Assembly (NCBI GenBank): GCA_020465985.1
Contig: JAANYP010004454.1
Location: 221,216-285,215, forward strand
Direction: 5' to 3'
DNA length: 64,000 nucleotides
Origin: Centrapalus pauciflorus
Taxonomy: Eukaryota; Streptophyta; Magnoliopsida; Asterales; Asteraceae
Below, one piece after another: positions 45,454 to 54,784 of this stretch. How positions within the stretch are numbered: position 1 is the stretch's first letter; each line of letters opens with the position of its first letter. The notes beneath the pieces are model-generated. The model saw nothing but the letters and a program-made list of their open reading frames with translations. It did no database searches and had not been told where the DNA came from. A program made the translations under genes and the position numbers.

Positions 45454-45647
45454 AAGTCAAAACAAGTCGCTTTGTTGTACGTGAGTACAGACCTGTCACC
45501 GCTGTTTTGACTTAAACTAGCAAGATATGTCGCTTTGTTGTACGTGAGTACAGACTTGTCACCGCTGTCTTGCTAACATAAGAGGAACTCTAATGACAAA
45601 CTAAGACACTCTGCTGTATGTAAATACAGAACTGTGTCTGTCGTTTG
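45454..45647 (+). ncRNA. Three tandem covarying stem-loops with GNRA tetraloops (candidate cis RNA)
   Basis: Hairpin 1: outer stem AAGTCAAAACA (45454-45464) with TGTTTTGACTT (45503-45513); apical stem TTGTAC/GTACAG closing loop GTGA (45481-45484). Hairpin 2: TAGCAAGATA (45518-45527) with TGTCTTGCTA (45566-45575); same apical stem and GTGA (45544-45547). Hairpin 3: CAAAC/GTTTG and AGACA/TGTCT; apical CTGTAT/ATACAG closing GTAA (45620-45623). Outer stems of 1 and 2 differ at four pairs by compensating changes, and apical stem 3 differs by compensating changes too. The inner loop sequence GTCGCTTTG...TGTCACCGC is conserved in 1 and 2. Likely a structured element of the retrotransposon RNA; role unknown. 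Confidence 0.6.
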
Positions 45648-46251
45648 CCTTTTAAAGATAATTTACAAATACCAAAAAGTCATAATCATTGTGTGTCTGC
45701 GTTGACCATAGAAGTATGTCTAAGTATGGACACGAAAGGTAGTTTCTTGATAAATAAAAGGGCTAAAGGAAATTCCAAAGTGTTGAATGTTTAAAAGGAA
45801 AAACATACCAACAATCACCTTGAAGTGTATGTCACGACAAACAATCAAAGAAATAAAAATTCCTAAGTGTGTAAGTGAAATACTGAAAGTGCGTTTGACA
45901 CTGCTATCTGATTGAACCTTCTTGGACTATCTCGCAAAAATATTTAGTTAGTATTTTTTTTACTTTAAAGTTACTTTAATTTTTATTTTATTTTATTTTA
46001 TTTTATTTTAGCTTAGATTATCTTAATTTTAATAAATAGGAACAAGGTCAAAGTTATAAGGATGCATTTTTAGTTGAAAAAACAAAATTCAGTGACAATC
46101 TATTGCTTATTGTGAATGTCTCGCAAAGTTGGAAAAATCCCGTCATTTGAAAAAGTTGAAAAGGTTGAATTTTATTCGAAAAACAGCTAAGTTCGAAGTT
46201 ACATTCGAACTTGCTGCAAGTTCGAACTTAATATAAGTTCGAAGTAGTTTG

Positions 46252-46262
46252 GGTATAAATAG
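46252..46262 (+). promoter_or_regulatory. TATA box ahead of the Copia D accessory ORF
   Basis: GGTATAAATAGG, 730 bp upstream of the accessory ATG, flanked by TTCGAA motifs. Could drive a separate transcript (inference). Confidence 0.45.
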
Positions 46263-46985
46263 GTCAAGAGTGTTCATTTAATGCACCTACATTCGAACTT
46301 CTTCCTCTCGAACTTAAATCAGGGCGATTACAAACTTATTTGAGCGATCTCGAACTTGTCGTCATTTCGACTTTATTTCCTGTTACTCGAAGATCCAATA
46401 GTTCCATCTCGAACATACACTTAGTTTCAATTGTTTTAACTACGTAACTGATATTTGGGACTTAAAATGGACTTTATGCGTGTATTTTTTGGGTTTAGAT
46501 AACTGAAAAAACTAGGTGTTATAAATACTAAGTTGTGGGTTATAAAACTTAAAATTAATCCTTAATAAACTTGATTAGAACCTATTAGGACTAGATTCAA
46601 CAATTAATTGAGTCTAAAAAGGTTTAAATCATGGTTTTGAAGTTCAAAATAGCCGACTTCGAACTTGTTCATCAGGCTTCGAACTTGTTCATCAGCCTTC
46701 GAACTTGTTCTTCATGTTCGAACTTGTCAGGACCTCGAACTTGTCAAAAATATCCATAAGTTCGAAGACAGACATGTTTGAATAGGATTCTCGAACTTAA
46801 GTAAGTTCGAAGGTCAAAAGAATGTTCGAACTTAAATAAGTTCGAAGGACTTATATTCTCGAATTTAAGTAAGTTCGAAGATGTTAAAATTCGAACTTAA
46901 TCAAGTTTGAATTTAAACAAGTTCAAATAACTTAAATTTTCAAAATTAATTTCTAACATTTTGTGTGTTTGATTTGTGTGCAGAT

Positions 46986-49919
46986 ATGGGAGATCGAGCC
47001 TTTTTCATAAAGCATAACATGATTATGGCCATTGATCTTCAACTGCCAGAGGCTCAGCCCTATAGACAGATGCTCAAATTCCTGTCGCAATCTCGGGTGG
47101 CGTATGCTCTTACGCATAACCCGCAGATCATTCCGTCGTATGTTCGCCAATTCTGGCAATCTCTGCAAGTGGATTGCACTGCAGTTCCTACGCTTCTATG
47201 AGCGAGAGTCGGTGGCCGTCCGATTGCATTCTCAGCCGATCATCTACGATCGATTCTGCAATTGGGGATGATTGATGAAGAAGATGGTCCAATAGACTAC
47301 CCAGCTCCATCAGGCAGGCGACCTTCTTAAGGATGGGATACGCCTAATACATTACAAAGGCTTCATACCTAAAGAGTGGACTTATAGGCCATTAGTGTTA
47401 TCTAGTACACGTAATTATGGTATGCTTTACACCAAAGAAGGCAGGTTTTGACACAATGGTGTCTGAGCTAACAATCAGCATTGATTTCTTTGGTGTACAA
47501 CAAGCCTTTACAGCTTCTCTCAGTTTTTCTTTGAGAGTTCGTTCACCAAATCTCAGCTCCAGTCCATGAAATTCTTGATGTATGGTTTATTGTGATGATC
47601 ATCAGACATTTTCTACCAGAATAACCGTCGTTGCCAGAGCAGACTTCAGTAGCCGTCATTGATAAGCGAATCTTCGCAGACTGCCAATCTCACAACGCTA
47701 GAAGGGCAGAGCAAGTGAGGCCTCAAGTGGCTACATTATTCGGTGCAGTCATCGATCCCGATTTTCTTGCTCCAGAGGGAGATGAATGGATTATTGATGC
47801 TCCTCAGCAACAACCTCCAAAGCAACAAGCACCGGCAAGGCAAGCACCGGTTGCTCGAGAAGTCCCTCGTTCAACTACAGCGACAGCGGTAACTGGGCCT
47901 TCCACATCGGGACCCCAGACTGACCCGAGGGCTCAAACTTTGGAAAAGATCTTTGAGCAAGGCACAACAGCTTAGGAAAATATAGAGGAGCAGCTGGTTA
48001 ATGATATTTTGGAGCAGCCGACTGATATGGACGATATTTGCAAAGAAATTGATGAGTATCAGCCTTCAGTAGCTGTAGCTGAAGGCACAGAGGGTCATGA
48101 GGCAGAAGGTCATGTAGAGAACGCTTCCGAATCAGAATCTGATTCGAGTTCTGAAGAAGTTTTAACAGAAGCAGGCAATCCATCAACATCTTTTGGAAGA
48201 CATGGATCTAGGCTACTAGTGAGCAGACGGAAAATGACTCGTCCGACTCTAAGAGACGAAGATGAAAGTGATGAAGATTTTGTGTTGGAAGAGGAGACAA
48301 TGATCACATCGCAGCAAAGGGCCAAGCGCCTACGGCTAGCGAGGGAAGCTCCATCTACCTCAGCTGTCATTCCATCCGCCACACCTACCGCTCCACCCAC
48401 ATCAACCACTACTCCATCAACATCTGTTCCATCTACTGCCAATCAAAGATTCTCAGAATTGAAAGGGAAGGTAGATTTCCAGACAGTCCAAATCTTTTAG
48501 CTTTCGCAAGATGTGAATGAGCTGCAACAACACAACTCGAGGTTGGAGCAGCAGAACAAATAGCTACAACAACAAGTGACTCCCTAACAAGACCCCATGA
48601 ATGCCCAGCAATCTCAAATTCTGACTCTTCAGACCCTCGTAGAGCAAATATTGAATGATCTTCAAGCTTAGGGGGAGAGTAGTTGTCGGGGCGATGAGTT
48701 GAGGAGAGTACGTAGAAATGGAGATGATGAAGGAGGTGACCCAGATATTCAAAAGAAAAACAGTGAGCTAGCATATCTTCCACATGAGACTACTCAGCAA
48801 TCTGAACTTCAGGGGGAGCCTGAATCATCGGGATCAGGTGGAAATAAAGAAAAGGTAAGGCTCCTGAAACGTCAGAGCTCGTTGAACTAGAAATGATTGG
48901 AGCCTTAGCCGAAATAGATGATGATGAGGATGTGAATTTTGACTTTAAAGACGATCCGGAAGATCTTGAAGAAGGAGAGTTTGTGCCAGAAAATGTTCCA
49001 GATTGGAAATCAGATGATGAAGTATTAATGGATGAAGAGGACGAAGCAGATAAGATCGTTATACAGAAGCAACCTCCTACTGAGCAATATGTAAGTATAG
49101 ACCAGAATCCGATAGATCTAGCGTGCTGAAATCTAACTTAATGATGAATCGGATGATGAAATATCTCAAGTACCTGATAGGGAGCTCACAGCTGAAGAAA
49201 AGAAAAAGTTGTGGTTCAGAACAGAGAAGAAGGTTGTGTCATTAAAAGAGAAGATGAAAGTGCCTAGTTCGGGAAAGCTGTCTGGGAGCATACTTAGCTG
49301 GTTCTTTGATCGAGAACAACAGCTTATTATTATTAAGAGAAAGGATGGTCTACAATATCTGAGGAGAAGATTGAAGGATTTCAATTCCTTACCTAAAGTT
49401 GAGATAAAGGCCTTAGCATGGAAAGAGCTCGTCAACATCAGAGACGATCCCTACGCTGAAATGATTGCCAAGATTATCAGAAGAAAAGGGAGGTCTAGGA
49501 AGTTTGAAAGGCTCAATCCAAGAATGGGCAAGAGAGTAATGGACCATACAAGAATCGATCCTCTAACTGGAAAGCCGTGGATGAAGACGTATTACAAGCC
49601 AGTTAGATGCTTAAAGAAAGTGCCTCTAAAGCCAATGCCTCAAGATGTCTTAGGAAAACTCAACTGGTGGTATGTTGACAATGAGACATGTGAAGCAGTG
49701 ATGGAAGATGAGGATGAAAAAGTGATTTTGAAGGTGTATGATCCCTTGCACCTAGTCAACTTGTCAAAGGATGATCTGCTCAAGCTTCATGATCAAGAAA
49801 TCTCGTTTGATGAGCATATGAAGTATGAAGGCAGAAAATATCAGAAAGTTGTTAAGGTTTGTGTAGAACAGGGATTGTATGTAGGTAGTATTTTGAATCA
49901 GCCTAGTTCTATGGGTTAA
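46986..49919 (+). pseudogene. Copia D accessory ORF (post-pol), about 980 codons, frameshifted
   Basis: Start ATG 46986 (MGDRAFFIKHNMIMAIDLQL). N-terminal helical domain: YRQMLKFLSQSRVAYALTHN, IPSYVRQFWQSLQVD. Frameshift near 47170, stops near 47450 and at 47973 and 48498. The middle is Gln/Pro-rich (QQQPPKQQAPARQAPVAREV) then acidic Ser-rich (ESESDSSSEE) with basic SRRKMTRPT and KRLRLAREA; near 48500 a coiled coil (LQQHNSRLEQQN). The C-terminal domain (49209-49919, 236 open codons) has KRKDGLQYLRRRLKDFNSLP, NPRMGKRV, KPMPQDVLGKLNWWYVDNET and KVYDPLHLVNLSKDDLLKLH. No signal peptide, membrane span or cleavage site, so not an envelope protein. Function unknown. Confidence 0.7.
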
Positions 49920-49945
49920 TAAATATCTCACTAGAAGCTATCGTC

Positions 49946-49953
49946 AAGGGGGA
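49946..49953 (+). other. Copia D polypurine tract
   Basis: AAGGGGGAG 6 nt before the 3' LTR. Further GGGGGAG tracts at about 48670 and 48811 inside the accessory ORF region resemble the multiple PPTs of Sireviruses. Confidence 0.7.
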
Positions 49954-49959
49954 GTCTAT

Positions 49960-50384
49960 TGGTACACCCTATCTGACGATAACAGTCTATGTATGTAATA
50001 GATAGTCATTTGTAATAGATCAGGCTTTGTTAAAGCAAGTCATATATGTTTGATCATGATTGTGTACGATGTTTACATTTGCATGATAAGTTCAAAGATA
50101 AGTTCTACAATAAGTTCAAAGATAAGTTCTAGAATAAGTTCAAAGGCTAGGGTTCAAACTTATCCATACCCAGACAAACATAGTGCAGCTAAGTTCGTAG
50201 GGTATTGAACAAGTTCGTGGGCTTGGGCCTAAACGAACTTAATCTGTCAAGTTCGAACCTAATCACTACAATTATGTGTTAATCCGTTTTATTTCTACAC
50301 TTTTGGAGAAATTCATGATCAGAGTTTGTATTAGTGCACGTGCGAGCTACAGTTGATTTTAGAGAGTCTTTCGGAGAAATACAC
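49960..50384 (+). repeat. Copia D 3' LTR, truncated
   Basis: Matches 29471-29890 and stops at GAGAAATACAC. It carries an extra short direct repeat of AAGATAAGTTCTA-type sequence near 50095-50125. The last 120 bp or so are deleted. Confidence 0.9.
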
Positions 50385-51160
50385 TTAGTGGTGAAAAGGT
50401 TCAACAAGACTCCCTATGAGTTAATCAAAGGGAGTAGGCCAAACATTAGTTATTTCCATGTGTTTGGATGCCCCTGCTTCATTCTGAATCAAAGGGACCA
50501 ACTGGAAAATTTTGAACCCAAAGCTGATGAAGGTGTGTTAGTTGGATATTCTGCTATCTCTAAAGCCTACAGAGTATACAACTACAGAAGAAAGGTGATA
50601 GATGAATCTATCAGTGTCACCTTTGAGGAGTTTAGGTTTGTACCCACCAAAGCTGTACCTGAATCAGTTTCAGGAGAGTTCAGCTCTGATGATCTCATGT
50701 ATTCCATCAATGAAGAGAAGGACTCAAAAGCTTCCACGTCACCCAGAGTGGAACCTGTTAATCACGATGGACATGATGATGACTATGTTGATACATCCTG
50801 TGTCAATAAGTGTACTGACATAATTAATACACCATGTCCAGAACCAATCAATGCTGATTTCCCTAGATCCTTAGCTGATGTGTTCAATAATAGAGATTCA
50901 TGTTCAACAGGTGAACAGGCTCAAGATAACAGTGTGTCTGAAAATCTTGAAAGCTGTTCTGCAAGACCTGATGAAGATGAAAAATGATATAGGAGAATCT
51001 TCATTGAGACATGATCCTAAGTGGATCAGCTGTCACCCCAATGATCAGATAATTGGTGACATCAACAAAGGGGTACAAACAAGATGGGATAGCTTAGGAA
51101 ACTTTTGTATGTTTTCTAGCTTTGTGTCCCTGATGGAGCCAAAGAAGTGGTTGATGCATT
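50385..51160 (+). pseudogene. Copia A integrase C-terminus and linker to RT
   Basis: Resumes with VVKRFNKTPYELIKGSRPNI, FHVFGCPCFILNQRDQLENF and DEGVLVGYSAISKAYRVYNY, then an acidic Ser/Asp-rich linker to a stop near 50986. About 80 integrase residues including the Glu region are missing between 29470 and here. The next piece with KEVVDALKDANW is in another frame near 51140-51200. Confidence 0.88.
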
Positions 51161-52656
51161 AAAAGATGCCAATTGGATCACTGCCATGCAAGAAGGGCTC
51201 ATCAGTTTGAGAGAAACAAAGTACGGAAGCTGGTCCCTGTTCCCAAAGGTAAAACTATAATTGACACCAATTGGATTTTCGGAAACAAGATGGATGAGCA
51301 AGGTCATGTTATTAGAAATAAGGCAAGACTAGTTGCTCAAGGCTATAGACAAGAAGAAGGAATAGACTATGATGAAACATTTGCTCCAGTGGCTAGGTTA
51401 GAAGCAATTCGTTTGTTTCTAGCCTATGCGGCCCACAAGAGCATGAAGGTATTTCAAATGGATGTCAAGAGTGCAATTTTAATTGGTAAGCTGCAGGAAG
51501 AAGTATATGTTAAGAAGCCCCCTGGTTTTGAAAGTGAACAACATCCAGGTTTTGTCTATAAGTTGGACAAAGCTCTCTATGGTCTAAAACAAATCCCTAG
51601 AGCCTGGTATGACACTCTTACTGATTTCATTATGAGCAATGGCTACTACAGAGGTAAAGTGGATACCACATTGTTCATAAAGAAGGTAAAGTCTGATATT
51701 ATGCTTGTTCAAATTTATGTGGATGACATAATATTTGGTTCTACTAATGAGTAGCTATGCAAGAATTTTCACTACTCATGAAATCAAAATATAAAATGAG
51801 TATGTTGGGTGAACTTACTTTCTTTCTAGGATTACAGGTTAAACAAACCTAAAATGGAATTTTTATTAATCAAAGAAAGTATAGTTTAGATCTTCTGAAA
51901 CAGTTTAAATTTGATCAAAGTTACCCCATCAAAACCCCAATGGCAACCAATGTAAAATTGGATGTTGATGCCAGTGGCAAAGCTGTTTCAATAACAGCTT
52001 ACAGAGGCATGATTGGAGCTTGCTATACTTAACTGCTAGTAGACCAGATATTATGTTTGCTACCTTTTATGTGCTAGGTTTCAAGCTGATCCTAAGGAAT
52101 CACATCTAGCTGCTGTAAAAAGAATCTTCATATACCTAAAGGGTACACCAAGTTTGGGTCTTTGGTATCCCAAAGACTCCAGCCTTGAACAAATTGGATA
52201 TTCAGATTCTGATTTTGCAGGATGTAGGCTAGACATGAAAAGCGCAACAGGTGGATGTCAACTCCTTGGTGGTAAGTTGATCAGTTGGTGTAGCAAGAAC
52301 CAGAACTCAGTTTCTACTTCTACTGCTGAAGCTGAGTACATTGCTGCTAGAAGCTGCTTTGGCAGATTCTATGGATGCAACATCAGCTTGAGGATTATGG
52401 GCTTGTATATAGGAAGACTCCTATTCTGTGTGATAATACAAGTGCCATAGCTATCTCCAACAATCCAGTGTTTCATTCCAGAAAAAGCATATAGAAGTCA
52501 GACATCACTTTATCAGAGATCACATCCAGAAAGGTAATGTGGAGGTAAGTTTTATTTCCACAAATGAACAGCTTGCAGACATTTTCACCAAACCACTTGA
52601 TGAAAACAGGTTTAATTACCTTGTATGCAAGCTGGGCATGTTAATAAAAGTGACTA
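51161..52656 (+). pseudogene. Copia A reverse transcriptase and RNase H
   Basis: RT, 193 open codons from 51173: VPVPKGKTIIDTNWIFGNKM, EEGIDYDETFAPVARLEAIR, FQMDVKSAIL, ALYGLKQIPRAWYDTL and intact active site VQIYVDDIIFGSTNE, then a TAG at 51752 and multiple stops to 52070. RNase H at 52154: GYSDSDFAGCRLDMKSATGG, SWCSKNQNSVSTSTAEAEYI. The C-terminal ADIFTKPLDENRFNYLV ends near 52656. Confidence 0.9.
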
Positions 52657-53323
52657 AGTGTCATTGATGCTCTAAAGATCACATGTTCAAATTGTTCAGA
52701 TTTTACAGAACAGCTTGGACAAAACAGGCTCTACTTGTTCTGTACTTAGCCACTTTCTGAAAACTTGAACAGCTTGGACATATAACATGTTTGACAAAAT
52801 ACGTTTTAATCTCAAACATGTTCAATTTTACAAACCTCCAACCCGCTCACTCTCTCAACCTTTCATACAAGACATTGTCTTGTAACCTGATCAGCTATTG
52901 AATAGAAACCTGTTCTCATCTAGCTGCACAGGTTGAATGAACAGCTTGGGGATGATCAGTTTGTGATGAAACCTGCTCATCACAGGTTTGAACAACAGCT
53001 TGAAACATCAGTTTTATTACCTTTTCTTCATGTTTAAGTTTCTTAAATTATGTATTTATTTAACTTAATTACCTGCGGATAATGTTTGTTAACATGTGTT
53101 AGTAGTTAAAAGGGTCAAGTAGTCTGACAACCATGTTCTGTTTTCCGTTAAAGAACATTTCAAATCAACCGCCCAAACCTTTCTCTCTCCTAATCAGTCA
53201 CATTCAAATCCTATAAATACCTCTTTCACAATTCCATCTTCTTCTTTTTCTCTACTACTTCCATAACTACCTAAAAAACCCTAAATCGACTAAGTGTCCA
53301 ACATCATTCATCCTACTACCACG
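52657..53323 (+). other. Copia A spacer between pol and accessory ORF
   Basis: Noncoding. Repeats of GAACAGCTTGGAC (52709-52723, 52767-52780, variants near 52939 and 52990). A promoter-like block follows: TATA box at 53212 and a CT-rich leader (53225-53270) before the ATG at 53324. Confidence 0.65.
53211..53220 (+). promoter_or_regulatory. TATA box ahead of the Copia A accessory ORF
   Basis: CTATAAATAC, 112 bp upstream of the accessory ATG, followed by a CT-rich 5'-UTR-like stretch. Spacing to the ATG is typical of a plant gene promoter. Confidence 0.55.
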
Positions 53324-54784
53324 ATGCTCACTCTGAAACCCACTAACTACATAGCCAACCTAACCATTCCCAAAAACTACGTGGGAAAGGGTTATGAACA
53401 AATGGTGGAGTTTCTGCAAGTTCAACCCCAGCATTATGCTATGAGTTTTGGTACACATGTGCTTATGATGCTTCAACCAAAACCATCAGAGGAACCATCC
53501 TCAATGGGACTCAGACCATTAAGATAACCACTGCTCTTCTCAGGGAAGTCCTTCATCTTCCTGTTGCTGAAACATACGACAAACCACAGCCTGAGAATGA
53601 TCAGATGGGAAATCTGCTAAGCTTCTGTGGCGTAGCAGAACCCAAAGTTGGAGCTACTTTGTTCAGGAGGGATTTATCACCAACTTACAGTTTCCTATTT
53701 GCGTCAGTGGTGATGTGTTTTGGTTGCAAAGTTGGTTCCTTTGACCAGCTTAGTAGGGATGAAATTCCTATAGTTCTGCAGCTTGTGGATGGGACCACAC
53801 TGAACATGGCTCGTTGGATTTTCGTGAATTTGAGGAACTTGGTGCAGCAAGAACATCGCCCTGCTGCTGTAAGATACCTAAGGTTTCTAAGCCTCATCTT
53901 CAAACATGTCTATGGTGAGCATCTCTACAACTCTCAACCCTTGTTAACTACTACTGCATTTCCTGTCATCGGGAATAGAGTCTTTTACACTCCAGTACTC
54001 AACAATGAACCTCCTCTATCTACACCAATAAGGAGGTTACTTGGTTTAGTGGAAGGGCCCTCTGATGTGAGGGTGGATCCAGTGGCTGCTCCCAAAGGAA
54101 AATCCAAATCCAGGCCCAAGCTGGTGAAAAGGGGCCTGGAATAGACTGAAGCGGAGCCTGTCCGCAAGAAGGCTAAAACAGTTAAGTCTAAGTCTGTCCC
54201 ATCAGCCTCTGTGGCTGAGGGGGAGCAGACTGCTCATCCTTGTTAATCTGTTGAACCTGAAGCCTTTGTGGCTGGTGCCTTTGTGGCACCTGAGACCATG
54301 GAACAAGTTAACCCTCCAGTTTCTGATCCAGTCTCACCTCCAGTCCAAACAGAACCCCTCTTCACTTCTCCACAACATCCATCCTCCACTTCATCCCTCA
54401 AATCATATAACAGACGCAAATCCTTAGCCAAAAAGAAACAATCATCCCACACCAGCCCCTCTGACCTCACCCAACAATAGTCAGTTGAAAAGAAGCAACC
54501 CCTGATGCTTCTCCTATTTTGGGAGAAAGTTCAGCACATTTGGAGCAGGCTTCACTCCAACAAGAGTCAACCCAGAGTCAGCCTAGACCCTCTGGTTCCT
54601 CCCAACAGGAGCCAGTTATACAAAAGGAGACTATCACATCCACTATCCCAGCCTCCTAACAGGCTGAGGATATTAAAAGACAGGAGTCCACTCCACTCCA
54701 TACTGAGTCCACACAGTCTCCACTTCATACTTCTCTTACACCTTCTGAGTCTGCACGAGGTGCCAAAGCTACTGGAATGGACCA
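53324..54784 (+). pseudogene. Copia A accessory ORF, N-terminal part
   Basis: Start ATG 53324 (MLTLKPTNYIANLTIPKNYV). The N-terminal helical domain (GYEQMVEFLQVQPQHYAM) is followed by a 1-nt frameshift near 53445. The next frame continues FWYTCAYDASTKTIRGTILN and LLREVLHLPVAETYD through SFDQLSRDEIPIVLQLVDG to a TAG at 54142. Then a basic, Pro/Ser-rich region (KGKSKSRPKLVKR, RKKAKTVKSKS, SYNRRKSLAKKK) with stops at 54243 and 54477. It shares layout with the Copia D ORF: helical head, basic disordered middle. Interrupted by the solo LTR at 54785. Confidence 0.7.

Larger units (their letters stand above)
45010..46985 (+). other. Copia D spacer between pol and accessory ORF
   Basis: 2-kb noncoding stretch. 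Contains a poly-A run (45135-45160), three tandem hairpins (45454-45647), other weaker inverted repeats to 45900, a TATA box (46253), two TTCGAA-rich blocks (46190-46400 and 46660-46930) and an acceptor-like TTTGTGTGCAG directly before the accessory ATG at 46986. I see no protein-coding signal. Confidence 0.75.
29471..50384 (+). mobile_element. Copia D: Ty1/Copia element with accessory ORF, inserted in Copia A integrase
   Basis: 5' LTR 29471-30015, PBS, leader, gag split by Gypsy C, protease, integrase, RT-RNase H, a 2-kb structured spacer, accessory ORF, PPT, truncated 3' LTR 49960-50384. A deletion removes the last 120 bp or so of the 3' LTR together with part of the host integrase, so the right target duplication is gone. 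RT has YVND at the active site. Sirevirus-like by layout. Confidence 0.9.

Noticed and set aside
45661..45900. Fourth and fifth hairpin copies downstream of the array
   Set aside because: Weak inverted repeats exist (ACATAC...GTATGT; GTGTC...GACAC) but they lack the shared inner-loop motif and GNRA apex, so I cannot support them as array members.
46986..49919. Retroviral-type envelope gene after pol
   Set aside because: No signal peptide, transmembrane span, glycosylation cluster or cleavage site. Composition is acidic, basic and coiled coil. Described as an accessory ORF instead.
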